From Bradyrhizobium sp. DOA9 (lineage in GTDB: Bacteria > Pseudomonadota > Alphaproteobacteria > Rhizobiales > Xanthobacteraceae): a stretch of DNA of 64,000 nt. Both the position numbers and the translations under genes were made by a program. Location: assembly GCF_000617845.2 (NCBI RefSeq), contig NZ_DF820425.1, positions 1,973,725 to 2,037,724 on the forward strand, in the 5' to 3' direction. Below the pieces are notes generated by a model. The model worked only from the letters and a program-made list of their open reading frames with translations, ran no database searches and was not told the origin of the DNA. Of the stretch, positions 16,545 through 25,580 are shown piece after piece (the stretch's first letter is position 1; each line of letters starts with the position of its first letter).

Positions 16545-18314
16545 TCAATGCACCGGCAGCGGCGGATGCGGGATCGCCGTCAGCAGCTCCTTGGTGTAGT
16601 CGTCCTTGGGATCGCTGAGCACCTGCTCGGACAAGCCCTCCTCGACGATCCGTCCCGTCCGCATCACAATGACACGATCGCACAACAAGCGCACCACATT
16701 CAAATCATGCGAGACGAACAGATAACTCATACCTAACCGCGCCTTGAGGTCCTGCAGCAGATTGAGGACGACGGCCTGCACGGAGACGTCCAGCGCCGCG
16801 GTCGGCTCGTCCAGGATGACGAGCTTGGGATGCAGCGCGATCGCCCGGGCGATGCCGACGCGGGCCTTCTGGCCGCCGGACAATTGGTGCGGAAAGCGGT
16901 CGAGCAGATTGTGCGGCAGGCCGACCATGGTGGCCAGTTCCTCGCAGCGGGCGCGCAGCGCGTCGCGTCCCCTGATGTCCCCCAATTGCATGATCGGGTC
17001 GGCAATGGCGCGGGCGGCGGTGAAGCGCGGGTTGAGGCTGTCGGTCGGGTCCTGGAACACCATCTGGATGCGGCTGCGCTGCGGCAGCCGCGCGAAGGCG
17101 GCGGGAGCGATGTCGGAGATGTCCTCGCCGTCGAACTGGATCAGGCCGGAGGTCTGGTCGAGCAGGCGCATCACCATCATCGACGTGGTCGATTTGCCGC
17201 ACCCGGATTCGCCGACCAGGCCGACGCTCTCGCCATGGCCGATGACGAAGCTGATGCCGTCGACGGCGCGGAACACGTCCGGCTCCACCGTCGGCTTGCG
17301 GCCGAACAGCTTGCCGAGCACAGCGGTGGCGCCCTGGCGGGGATATTCCTTGACGAGCTTGTCGACGCGGAGGAGGAGCTTTGGATTCTCGTCACCCCCG
17401 GGCTTGACCCGGGGGTCCATCGACTGAGACGAGTCCTGCGAAGCGTGATGGATGGCCGGGTCAGGCCCGGCCATGACAGAGGCACCCTCCTCTTCCGGCA
17501 GCAGATCGCGCAAGCTCACACCGAGCCGCGGCGTCGCGCGCATCAGCTTCTTCGTATAGGGGTGCTGCGGGTTCGCAAAGATGTCGGCGGCCGTGGCGGT
17601 CTCGACGACCCGGCCCTTCTCCATCACCACGACGCGGTCGCAATAGGCGGCGGCGAGGCCGAGATCGTGCGTGATCAGGATGGTCGACATCGCGCGGCGC
17701 TTCGTCAGCTCGACGATCAAGTCCATCACCGCCTTCTGCGTGGTGACATCCAATCCCGTCGTCGGCTCGTCCGCGATCAGGAGCTGCGGATTGCAGGCCA
17801 GCGCGAGGGCGATGACGACGCGCTGGCACATGCCGCCCGACAGCTCGAACGGATAGGCGTGATAGCGCTCGCGCGGGCGGGCGATCTTGACCTGCTCCAG
17901 CGCCTCGATCGCCTTCTCGCCGTGATCGGCGACCTGGGCCTGCTGCACATGGGTGCGCAGGACGTCCTCGATCTGATCGCCGACCTTGCGGATCGGGTTG
18001 AGCGCGGCGCGCGGGTTCTGGAAGATCATCGAGACTTCGCGGCCACGCAGATCGCGCATCTGGTCTTCGGTCGCCGCCTTGACGTCGATGCCGGCGAACA
18101 TCACCGAGCCCTCGGCGATCTTGCCGGCGCGGTCGAGGATGCGCATCACCGCGTAGGAGGTCACCGACTTGCCGGAGCCGGACTCGCCGACGATGGCGAG
18201 CGTCTCGCCCTTTGCCACGGAGATGTTGACGTGCTGCACCGCCTTGACGATGCCGCGGCGGGTGGTGAATTCGACCGTGAGGTCCTGAACGTCAAGCAGC
18301 GGCTGGGCGGTCAT
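16545..18314 (-). CDS. Fused dipeptide/oligopeptide ABC transporter ATPase (DppD-DppF)
   Basis: A 589-residue protein with two complete ABC domains. Domain 1 (about 5-270) has Walker A GESGSGKS, signature LSGGM and Walker B LLIADEP. Domain 2 (about 315-585) has [13 protein letters not shown] and LVILDEP. Together they drive the two permeases encoded next. The linker between them, residues about 280-309, is encoded by a palindromic repeat (17390-17477) inserted in frame and reads [20 protein letters not shown]. The fusion replaces the two separate ATPases used by the second cassette at 28956 and 31617. Confidence 0.9.
   Translation of the reverse strand: MTAQPLLDVQDLTVEFTTRRGIVKAVQHVNISVAKGETLAIVGESGSGKSVTSYAVMRILDRAGKIAEGSVMFAGIDVKAATEDQMRDLRGREVSMIFQNPRAALNPIRKVGDQIEDVLRTHVQQAQVADHGEKAIEALEQVKIARPRERYHAYPFELSGGMCQRVVIALALACNPQLLIADEPTTGLDVTTQKAVMDLIVELTKRRAMSTILITHDLGLAAAYCDRVVVMEKGRVVETATAADIFANPQHPYTKKLMRATPRLGVSLRDLLPEEEGASVMAGPDPAIHHASQDSSQSMDPRVKPGGDENPKLLLRVDKLVKEYPRQGATAVLGKLFGRKPTVEPDVFRAVDGISFVIGHGESVGLVGESGCGKSTTSMMVMRLLDQTSGLIQFDGEDISDIAPAAFARLPQRSRIQMVFQDPTDSLNPRFTAARAIADPIMQLGDIRGRDALRARCEELATMVGLPHNLLDRFPHQLSGGQKARVGIARAIALHPKLVILDEPTAALDVSVQAVVLNLLQDLKARLGMSYLFVSHDLNVVRLLCDRVIVMRTGRIVEEGLSEQVLSDPKDDYTKELLTAIPHPPLPVH
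17390..17477. repeat. Palindromic repeat inside a coding region, in frame
   Basis: The two ends are each hairpin-forming and mutually inverted: CGTCACCCCCGGGCTTGACC at one end, and a GGCCGGGTCAGGCCCGGCCA block at the other. This is the alphaproteobacterial element whose reading gives MAGPDPAIH...MDPRVKPG. It sits exactly in the flexible linker of the double ATPase without breaking the frame. Confidence 0.85.
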
Positions 18315-18408
18315 GGACGGCTCCCGTCACTCAAACATTCGAAAACAACCCCATGCACAGTGGAGCGGCGACTGAAATCATTGGAGAATTTTTGACGGAC
18401 GTCTGCCA

Positions 18409-19308
18409 TCACGTCCTCCGCTGGGGATCGACGATGTCGCGCAGGCCGTCGCCGAGGAGGTTGAAGCAGAACACGGCGATCATCAGGGCAAGGCCGGGGA
18501 AGAGCGCAATCCACCATTCGCCCGACACCATGAAGCCCGCGCCTTCGGCGACCATGATGCCCCATTCCGCGGTCGGCGGGCGGACGCCGAGGCCGATGAA
18601 GGAGAGGCCGGCGGCGTTGAGGATGGCGTAGCCCATGGTCAGCGACATCTGCACGATCATGATCGGCATGATGTTCGGCAGGATGTGCACCAGCAGGATG
18701 CGGAATTCGCCGTTGCCGGAGAGACGCGCAGCCTGCACGAAGCCGGCATTGCGGCGGACATTGGCTTCGGCGCGCGCGACGCGGGCATAGAGCGGGAAGT
18801 TCACGATCGCTGTCGCCAGGATGATGTTCTGCACGGTGTTGCCGAGCGCGGCGACGATGCCCATCGCCAGCACGAACAGCGGGAAGGCCATGATGGTGTC
18901 GGCGATGCGGCCGACGACGCGGTCGGTCCAGCCGCCGAAATAGCCGGCCGCGATGCCGGCAAGGCCGCCCATCAGGAACACCAGCGCGACCGAGGCGATC
19001 GCGATGAAGAAGTCGAGGCGCGTGGCGACGATGACGCGGCTGAAGATGTCGCGCCCGAGCTGATCGGTGCCGAACCAGTGCGCCGCCGACGGCGGTTTGA
19101 GCGCAGCGGCCGTATCCGAGGCGAGCGGATCGTAGGGCACCACGTAAGGGCCGAACAGCGCGGCAAACACGATGATCAGGAGCAGCGCAAAGGCGAAGCC
19201 CGTGACCTTGTTCTCGCCGAGGACGTAGCGGGTCTGTTCGAGCACCGCGACGAGGCCCGACGTGCGGGCGGGGCCGACAGGTTCAACAGCAGGCGCAACG
19301 GAGCTCAT
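18409..19308 (-). CDS. ABC transporter permease, DppC type
   Basis: A 299-residue inner-membrane permease with about six membrane segments and the DppC/OppC layout: one N-terminal segment (GFAFALLLIIVFAALFGPYVV), a long periplasmic stretch with HWFGTDQLGRDIFSRV, and the EAA loop ARAEANVRRNAGFVQAARLSG that docks on the ATPase. It lies two bases after the DppB-type gene, with a 94-base gap before the ATPase gene. Confidence 0.88.
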   Translation of the reverse strand: MSSVAPAVEPVGPARTSGLVAVLEQTRYVLGENKVTGFAFALLLIIVFAALFGPYVVPYDPLASDTAAALKPPSAAHWFGTDQLGRDIFSRVIVATRLDFFIAIASVALVFLMGGLAGIAAGYFGGWTDRVVGRIADTIMAFPLFVLAMGIVAALGNTVQNIILATAIVNFPLYARVARAEANVRRNAGFVQAARLSGNGEFRILLVHILPNIMPIMIVQMSLTMGYAILNAAGLSFIGLGVRPPTAEWGIMVAEGAGFMVSGEWWIALFPGLALMIAVFCFNLLGDGLRDIVDPQRRT

Positions 19309-19311
19309 AGC

Positions 19312-20325
19312 TTAGCCCTCCAACCTGACACGCGGATCGATCACGCCGTACAGGATGTCGATCACAAGATTGAGCAGCACGTACATCACCGCCATGGTCA
19401 GCACGAAACCCTGCACCGGCGCGAAGTCCGAGGAGATCAGTGCTTCCACCGCGTACGAGCCGATGCCCGGCCAGGCGAACACCTTTTCGACCAGCACGTT
19501 GGCGCCCAGCAGGAACGAGAACACCATGCTGAGCGTGGTGATCACAGGCAGCATCGCGTTGCGGAAGGCGTAGGTGACGATCACGGTCGCCGGCGACAGG
19601 CCGCTGGCGCGCGCGGTGCGGACGAATTCGGATGCGAGCACCGCAAGCATGGAGGCGCGTGTCATGCGCGCGATCGGCGCCAGCGAGAAGATCGCGAGCG
19701 TCGTTGCGGGAAGGATGAGCTGGCTCAGGGCCGAGCGGAACGCTTCAAAATCGCGCGCGATCAAAGTGTCGATCAGATAGAAGCCGGTCACCGTCGGCGG
19801 CGCGCTGTAGAACACGTCGAGACGGCCGAGCGGCGCCGGCGACCAGCCGAGCCAGAAGTAGAAGACATAGACCAGCACGAGGCCGGTGAAGAACACCGGC
19901 AGCGACACGCCGGCCGTGGTCGTGACCCGGCAGAGATGGTCGATCCATGATCCCGGCCGCGTCGCCGCGAGCACGCCGAGCGGGATGGCGATCGCGATGG
20001 AGACGAAGAGCCCGAGCAGCGTCAGCTCGGCCGAGGCCGGCAGGCGGTTGCGGATCTCGGTGGCGACCGGCTGGCCCGTCGTCAGCGAGTTGCCGAAATC
20101 GCCATGCGCGAGATCGTTGGCATAGCGGAAGAACTGCTCGATCAGCGGCTTGTCGAAGCCGAGCTTTTTCCGGATCTGCTCGACGGCTTCCTTGGTCGCG
20201 GCGGGGCCGGCGAAGTAGGCCGCCGGATCGCCCGGCAGAGCGCGCGTCAGCAGGAAGGTGACGATGACGACGCCGATCAGCGAAGGAATCGCGAACATCA
20301 GGCGCTTGCCGATCATGGTCAGCAT
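19312..20325 (-). CDS. ABC transporter permease, DppB type
   Basis: A 337-residue membrane protein with the DppB/OppB start (GKRLMFAIPSLIGVVIVTFLLTR), the conserved FGNSLTTGQPV segment and the EAA loop in SEFVRTARASGLSPATVIVTYAFRNA. It forms the translocation channel with the DppC-type partner. An alternative ATG three codons in (20316) is possible. A 215-base gap with a palindromic repeat separates it from the binding-protein gene. Confidence 0.88.
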   Translation of the reverse strand: MLTMIGKRLMFAIPSLIGVVIVTFLLTRALPGDPAAYFAGPAATKEAVEQIRKKLGFDKPLIEQFFRYANDLAHGDFGNSLTTGQPVATEIRNRLPASAELTLLGLFVSIAIAIPLGVLAATRPGSWIDHLCRVTTTAGVSLPVFFTGLVLVYVFYFWLGWSPAPLGRLDVFYSAPPTVTGFYLIDTLIARDFEAFRSALSQLILPATTLAIFSLAPIARMTRASMLAVLASEFVRTARASGLSPATVIVTYAFRNAMLPVITTLSMVFSFLLGANVLVEKVFAWPGIGSYAVEALISSDFAPVQGFVLTMAVMYVLLNLVIDILYGVIDPRVRLEG

Positions 20326-20350
20326 GGGGTGCTCCGCTGGCTTGCTTCGC

Positions 20351-20496
20351 CTCTCCCGCTTGCGGGAGAGGCCGACGTGCTCGCAGAGCGCGGCGGGTGA
20401 GGGCTCTCGCCGCGCGGGGACACTCTAGGCAAACCCTGCCAACCCCAAAGCGGAGACACCCTCTCCCCAACCCTCTCCCGCAAGCGGGAGAGGGAG
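20351..20496. repeat. Dispersed palindromic repeat, family C (CCTCTCCC type)
   Basis: A hairpin CTCTCCCGCTTGCGGGAGAG opens the element and a matching CCCTCTCCCGCAAGCGGGAG hairpin closes it, with GGTGAGGG in between. It lies between the binding-protein stop and the DppB start, so it could lower expression of the permeases relative to the binding protein, as REP elements do in other transport operons. Confidence 0.85.
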
Positions 20497-20540
20497 CCCA
20501 GTGCCGATGCCGATGCGTCGCCGACGATCAGCATCACCTT

Positions 20541-22160
20541 TCACCCCTTCGCCATCGCGCGATAGTCCAGCCTGCGGTGGAACCAATACTGGTAGCCGCT
20601 GATGTTCTTCTGCATCGCGACGTTGACGAAGGGCTGATAGAGCGGGATGCGCGGGACGTCGGCGAAAGCGAGATCGACGAAGCCTTTCACGTCCTTGTCG
20701 TAGGTTGCCGTGTCGCCGATCGACGCGGCGGTTCGCGCGCCGTCGATCAGCTTGTCCATCTCCGGCGACTTGTAGCTCATGGTGTTGAACACGGAATTGT
20801 TGCCGTGATAGCACCAGTAGAAGAAGTACTCGGGGTAATCGAGCCAGCCCGAGAACACGTTGGTGAACAGCGGCATCTCCTTCTTGTTCAATTCGGTGCG
20901 CCAATTGGCGCCGGGCACCTTGTTGATGGTGGTCTTGATGCCGAGCTGGGCGAGGCTTTCCTGCACGAGGATGCAGAGCGGCTCGTTGACGCCGGCGAAG
21001 TTGAGGTCGAACGAGATCGTGGTCTCGAAGCCGTTGGCGTAACCGGCTTCCGTCAGCAGCGCCTTCGCCTTCTCGATGTCGGTGTTGTACTTGTGCGGCT
21101 GCGGCCAGGCGACTTCGGTGGCCTTGTCCTTTGCGCCGAACATGGGATTGCCGAGGCCGAACAGCACCGCGTCCATGATCTTCTGATACGGCAGCGCATA
21201 GGCGATGGCCTGCCGCACCTTCACATTGTCGAACGGCGGCTTGGTGACGTTCATGCCGATGTACTGGATGCCATTGGAGAACGGCAGCGACACCACGTTG
21301 AGCTTGCCGTTCGCCTTCATCTCCTGGAAATCCTTGAACGGCAGCTCATAGGAGATGTCGGCGTCGCCGCGCTCGAGCAGCGCCCGGCGGTTGCCGGCCT
21401 GCGGCACCATGCGCCAGATCACGCGCTTGATCTTGGGCAGCGGGCCGCCGACCCAATCCTCGTTGCGTTCCATGATCACTTCGGTGCCCGCGGTCCACTT
21501 CGTCACCTTGTAGGCGCCGGAGCCGGCGGTCTGCTGTTTTGTAAACTCGAGACCCCACGGATCCTTCTCGCTCGCATTCTTCTTCACGAGCTCGGAATTG
21601 ACGATACAGGGCACGATCACTGCGAGATCGGGAATCGTCAGGCGATCCTTCTTCAGGAAGTCGACGCGCACGGTGTAGTCGTCGATCACGACGAACTGCT
21701 CAGGTTTGGTGAGAGAGCCCGCGCTCATCTGGAAGGTGGGAAAGCCGCCGACGCTCACCGCGCGATCCAGCGACCATTTCACGTCCTTCGCCGTGACGGG
21801 TGCGCCGTCGTGGAATTTGGCGTTCTTCTTCAGCTTGAAGGTGACCGACATCTCGTCGATCTTGAAATCCTCGGCGAGCTCGCCCTTGAACTTGTCGCGG
21901 TCGTAATAGGGCACGCCGCCGGGGCCGCTCTTCATCTCGTGGCTGATCAGGCGGTCGTAGCAATTCCAGGAGACTTCATAGCCGGGCACGTTGGTGCCGA
22001 TGCCATGGATGTCGAGATTGTTCGGGCCGCCTTCCGAGACGATCAGCAAGGTCTCCGAGCGGGCATCGGCCCTGGCCGAAGAGATCACGGACGGCATCGC
22101 CGGAAGCGCCGCGCCAGCGGCCAACCCGGAAACGGATTTGAGGAAATCGCGGCGCTTCAT
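20541..22160 (-). CDS. Dipeptide/oligopeptide-type substrate-binding protein, Tat-exported
   Basis: A 539-residue family 5 (DppA-like) periplasmic binding protein. The chosen start gives MKRRDFLKSVSGLAAGAALP, a twin-arginine signal of the RRDFLK type, cut near ARADA. Family marks include FKLKKNAKFHDGAPVTAKDV and QTAGSGAYKVTKW. It heads the eight-gene operon ending in gntR, so its ligand should be the compound cleaved by the AtzEG-type amidase. An in-frame upstream ATG at 22355 was rejected because it would place 65 hydrophilic residues before the signal. Confidence 0.88.
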   Translation of the reverse strand: MKRRDFLKSVSGLAAGAALPAMPSVISSARADARSETLLIVSEGGPNNLDIHGIGTNVPGYEVSWNCYDRLISHEMKSGPGGVPYYDRDKFKGELAEDFKIDEMSVTFKLKKNAKFHDGAPVTAKDVKWSLDRAVSVGGFPTFQMSAGSLTKPEQFVVIDDYTVRVDFLKKDRLTIPDLAVIVPCIVNSELVKKNASEKDPWGLEFTKQQTAGSGAYKVTKWTAGTEVIMERNEDWVGGPLPKIKRVIWRMVPQAGNRRALLERGDADISYELPFKDFQEMKANGKLNVVSLPFSNGIQYIGMNVTKPPFDNVKVRQAIAYALPYQKIMDAVLFGLGNPMFGAKDKATEVAWPQPHKYNTDIEKAKALLTEAGYANGFETTISFDLNFAGVNEPLCILVQESLAQLGIKTTINKVPGANWRTELNKKEMPLFTNVFSGWLDYPEYFFYWCYHGNNSVFNTMSYKSPEMDKLIDGARTAASIGDTATYDKDVKGFVDLAFADVPRIPLYQPFVNVAMQKNISGYQYWFHRRLDYRAMAKG

Positions 22161-22376
22161 GAAATCGCTCCAACATGAAAGTTTTTGGTTGGAACTGGAT
22201 TCGCAAGGTTCGTGCCAAGGCTTAACGAGACGTTGCTTTTTGATTAAACCATTGATATCAAACGTAAAATTTTCCCAGGCGCCAAACAGGCGCAGCTTGA
22301 CGTCACCTTCATTGCATACAAAGCTGCGCATTTGCCCAATAAATAGACCGCTCAAATCAGAAGCTTATTCGATAGG

Positions 22377-23801
22377 CTATTGGCAGAAGTCCTCGTTGTT
22401 GACCCGCAGGCAGCGCGGCGCCGCGACCGTCTTCCGTCCGGCGCAGCCGTCCTTGCCATCCACCTTCTTGAGTGCGCGCAACGCGGCCATGGTCGGCCGA
22501 TACCAGAGGAAGTGTTCGTCGGAGAGCTGTGAGGCGCGGCGCAGGCCTCGGATCGTCGCGGCGTCGAATATCCCGCCCTGCTCACCGCCGAAGCAATCGA
22601 GCCGCACCAGTTGCTCCTGGATCAGCTGCACCAGCTCGCGGCCCTCATAGGTCGGCCCGGCACTGTCGAGCACAGTGATCTCTCGCAGGCGCGAGGCAGC
22701 GGCCCGCGCTTCATCTGCCTCTGGTGTATCCGGAAACAGCGCTGCGACGAGATCATAGGCTTCGGGCGTCCGCGTCTGCCGCGCGCGATCGAGCACCAGC
22801 GAGGCAGGGGATGCAGCCGCGGGAGCCCTGGCGGCGGCACCCTTCCTCAGCTCGGCGGCGGCGGCGCGCGCATCGTTGGCCTCGGGGCTTGCCGGAAAGC
22901 GATCGATCAGGAGATCATAGAGCGCGACATTACCGGTCTCCTTCGCTGCGGCGAGCAATTGCGCGGCCTGGCTCGGCGGAAGCGGCGGCGGCACGAAGTA
23001 GAAGTCGAGCTCGAGCGAGGTGGATTCCCAGGGAATCTGCTGCTCGCCGGTCGAAAGGCGCACCTGGCGGCGCACGCTCTTGAACACGTCCTCCAGCCGC
23101 TCGCCGGGCACGGTTATCGCATCCGCCAACGCCTTCGTATAAGGGCTGTGACCGTCCTCGCCGTCGAAGGCGGCCTTTCCCGAGCCGGTCGCCGAGGCGA
23201 TGAAAACTCCAAATACCGCGCCCATCGGCACCAGCCCGAGCGTCGCGCCGCCGGAAACGCCAGGCGGAAAGGGATTGTCGCGGCAGGCATCCACGATGAG
23301 GATGTTGAGCGCATTGCCGGAAGCGGCGAGGCGATCGGCAAGGCGCTTGACCGGAAGGGATTGCGACACGATGTCGGCGCGCCGCTTGATGTCGGCATTG
23401 ATGGGCACGAGGTAGTTGACGCCGTCACTCTCGACGCCATGACCGGCGTAATAGAGCACGGCAACGGTCGAAGGACCCCGGGCCTTCACCTTTTGCGCAA
23501 ACTCCTCGACGTCCTGCGACAGGCTCTTCAGGTCGCGATCGGCGACCAAGTCGACATCGAAGCCGGTCTGCCGCAACCGCTCCGCCATCAACTGGGCGTC
23601 GCTTACGGGATTGGCGAGCGTGCCGAGTTTTGCGTAACGGGCGTTGCCGATCACCAGCGCGATCCGCGGCGCGGAATCGGCGACCGGTTTTCGGGTCTGT
23701 GCCGCGGCGCAGACGGCACTTGTCACCTGGACAATGACCGCTACAGCCAGGATCATCGCGAGAGCGCTTAATCGCATTACCATCACACCGTCATGTCCCA
23801 T
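22377..23801 (-). CDS. Secreted caspase-family (metacaspase-like) protein
   Basis: A 474-residue protein with an N-terminal hydrophobic signal or anchor (residues 10-35), then a p20-like caspase fold from RIALVIGNARY. The catalytic pair is His121 in YYAGHGVE and Cys173 in IVDACRDNPF, with an acidic S1 pocket residue likely in the same region. Residues 285-390 carry two PEAYDLV...FPDTPEADEARAAA-type repeats, resembling tetratricopeptide-like units. A Cys-rich tail follows. Cleavage after Arg/Lys is expected from the family. It is divergent from a group of small exported proteins. The true start may be the ATG at 23777 (MRLSALAM). Confidence 0.82.
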   Translation of the reverse strand: MGHDGVMVMRLSALAMILAVAVIVQVTSAVCAAAQTRKPVADSAPRIALVIGNARYAKLGTLANPVSDAQLMAERLRQTGFDVDLVADRDLKSLSQDVEEFAQKVKARGPSTVAVLYYAGHGVESDGVNYLVPINADIKRRADIVSQSLPVKRLADRLAASGNALNILIVDACRDNPFPPGVSGGATLGLVPMGAVFGVFIASATGSGKAAFDGEDGHSPYTKALADAITVPGERLEDVFKSVRRQVRLSTGEQQIPWESTSLELDFYFVPPPLPPSQAAQLLAAAKETGNVALYDLLIDRFPASPEANDARAAAAELRKGAAARAPAAASPASLVLDRARQTRTPEAYDLVAALFPDTPEADEARAAASRLREITVLDSAGPTYEGRELVQLIQEQLVRLDCFGGEQGGIFDAATIRGLRRASQLSDEHFLWYRPTMAALRALKKVDGKDGCAGRKTVAAPRCLRVNNEDFCQ

Positions 23802-23950
23802 CGAGGTTACGCAATTGACGTCACGCTGTCATGCCGGGGCGCGCCGCGCAGACGCGGGAAGATTTGGATCGACAATCGGGAGGGCTGCTCTCGACGAGGA
23901 GGCGGCGTCTATCTAGAATTGAGTTTTTCAGAAAGCATTTTTTGCCCTCC

Positions 23951-24544
23951 ATGCCGCGTCCAAATCTCCTCTTCCGATCCACCCTGCGGCTCATCGCGAC
24001 CGGCGCGCTGTTCACCTTTCAACCGCTGCCGGGATCGGCCGGCGTGCTGAGCGGACGCGAATTCCAGAACCTGATCGCGGGCGGCCCTGAAGGCACAACC
24101 ATCGTGTTTCAGGGCGGCACCGACAAGATCTTCTACTCGCCGAGCCTGAAGAACCGGCTGCGCCAGAGCAACGAACTCGGCCCCGAATTCCTCAAGCAGA
24201 AAATCCTGCAGAACACCGTGACCGAAGGCACGTTCATCGGCGCGACCACCGAGGGCGGCAAATGGCGCACCATCTCGGGAATCGCCGGCATCGCGGCCGA
24301 CGCCGACAGCGGCCATGGCGTGCTGACGCTGCTGCAAACCTTTCCCGAAGACACCAGCATCAAGGCGTTCCAGAAGCGCGACCGGCTCTATGCCGTCGTG
24401 ATCGTCGAGGACGCGCCGGGCGGCGTCGTGTGCCGCAGATCACAGTGGGAGCGTCTGTTCGCGCTTAAGGGTGAACCGAGACTGACGACAGTGCCGTGCG
24501 AATTCACGGTCGGCAACGCGGTGACCCCAACGTCAGCGCGGTAA
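23951..24544 (+). CDS. Exported protein of unknown function
   Basis: A 197-residue protein with a signal peptide (residues 1-31, ending GSAG). The mature part opens LSGREFQNLIAGGPEGTTIVFQGG and has two cysteines late in the chain (VVCRRSQWE and TVPCEF) that could pair. I do not recognise the family. The ATG at 23951 was chosen over an upstream one because a clear signal sequence follows it. It is the first of three exported-protein genes and is divergent from the caspase-like gene. Confidence 0.65.
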   Translation: MPRPNLLFRSTLRLIATGALFTFQPLPGSAGVLSGREFQNLIAGGPEGTTIVFQGGTDKIFYSPSLKNRLRQSNELGPEFLKQKILQNTVTEGTFIGATTEGGKWRTISGIAGIAADADSGHGVLTLLQTFPEDTSIKAFQKRDRLYAVVIVEDAPGGVVCRRSQWERLFALKGEPRLTTVPCEFTVGNAVTPTSAR

Positions 24545-24555
24545 GGGGGACTTTC

Positions 24556-25044
24556 ATGACGATACTGACTTCCGGAGCCCGCAGGGGCCTCCGACAGACC
24601 GGCTCGCGCATGCTCGCGCTGATCATGCTGGCGATTCTAGCCGTGCTGATCCCCAACCGGGACACATCCGCTTCCACCGTACTGAATGCTGCGGCGGCCA
24701 CCGCCAATTCCGGCCTCTCGGCGTGCAACGCCAGCCAAGGCAAGGCTCTCTACAACTGCGTCGCGGACGTGCTCGAGCGCGTGGCCAATGACGTCAATTC
24801 GGTCAGAGTCGGGGAGACTCAACGTGCGCTCCTGACCGCCGCCAGCCAGTTGCGCGCTGCGAGCAGCAAGGCGCAGGCGCTTTCCGCCATTACACAATGC
24901 CAGGCCGCGATCGCAGGCGCGCTGCGGCAGGTGAAGGCAACACCCGGCGGCAACATGATGGTGCCCGGATGGGGCGACGATGGGCTTGCGTCGATAGCGG
25001 GCGTGTTGGCGCGAGCGGCGCGAATGATCCAGGCCAAGGGATAG
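24556..25044 (+). CDS. Small exported protein, first of a tandem paralogous pair
   Basis: A 162-residue unknown protein starting after AAGGGGGA. A long signal or anchor spans residues 15-40. The mature part has three cysteines at 57, 68 and 115 and a repetitive Ala-rich helix (AASQLRAASSKAQALSAI). It closes with LARAARMIQAKG. The protein encoded next matches it over nearly the whole mature part, with identical cysteine spacing (11 and 47). No known family comes to mind. Confidence 0.68.
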   Translation: MTILTSGARRGLRQTGSRMLALIMLAILAVLIPNRDTSASTVLNAAAATANSGLSACNASQGKALYNCVADVLERVANDVNSVRVGETQRALLTAASQLRAASSKAQALSAITQCQAAIAGALRQVKATPGGNMMVPGWGDDGLASIAGVLARAARMIQAKG

Positions 25045-25086
25045 GACGGACAGGACGGGACAAGGGATAACAACAGAGGAGGATAC

Positions 25087-25539
25087 ATGATGGCTAGCGG
25101 ACATGACCTGATCAGATCGACGAAGGCGCGGCTGCGCAGCATCTTGGTATTGCTGCTGGTCGGAGCCGCCGTGCCGGCGGCGGGCCCTGCCTACGCCGGA
25201 GGCGGCGCCGCTGCGGCGGCCGCGGTCGGCAGTGCCGGCCTGCAATCATGCAGCGCCATCGCCGGCAAGATGCTCTACGACTGCGTGGCAGGTGTCCTGG
25301 ATCGCATGGGCGGGACCCTCAACCGGTATGATCCTCCGGAGGCACGCAGCGCGCTCCAGAGCGCGGCCTCGCAGCTGCGCGCCGCGAGCAACAAGGCTCA
25401 GGCACTCTCCGCAATCTCTCAGTGCCGGTCCGTGTTCGCCAGTCTCGTCAAGCAGGCCACCGCTGGTCACGGCTCCGGGCTCAGCGCCATCGTCGGCGTC
25501 TTGGCCAAGGCGGCCCAGCTGATCCAGTCCAAAGGTTAG
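25087..25539 (+). CDS. Small exported protein, second of a tandem paralogous pair
   Basis: A 150-residue unknown protein with GAGGAGG before its start and a signal peptide ending near PAYAGG (residue 37). Cysteines 55, 66 and 113 and the motif AASQLRAASNKAQALSAISQC match the protein encoded 42 bases upstream. The tail LAKAAQLIQSKG also matches. It arose by tandem duplication followed by divergence; the region between Cys113 and the tail is shorter here. Confidence 0.68.
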   Translation: MMASGHDLIRSTKARLRSILVLLLVGAAVPAAGPAYAGGGAAAAAAVGSAGLQSCSAIAGKMLYDCVAGVLDRMGGTLNRYDPPEARSALQSAASQLRAASNKAQALSAISQCRSVFASLVKQATAGHGSGLSAIVGVLAKAAQLIQSKG

Positions 25540-25554
25540 CGGGGGACACGCGAC

Positions 25555-25574
25555 GGGGAGCCTCGCGGCTCCCC
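25555..25574. terminator. Hairpin between convergent genes
   Basis: GGGGAGCC (25555-25562), loop TCGC and GGCTCCCC (25567-25574) form a perfect 8-bp stem between the stop at 25539 and the convergent stop at 25581. There is no T run, so termination is likely but not certain. Confidence 0.45.
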
Positions 25575-25580
25575 GCGCCC

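Noticed and set aside
20351..20496. Possible CRISPR array in repeated CCTCTCCC segments
   Set aside because: The repeats are inverted hairpins, not direct repeats with regular spacers, and no cas genes are present.
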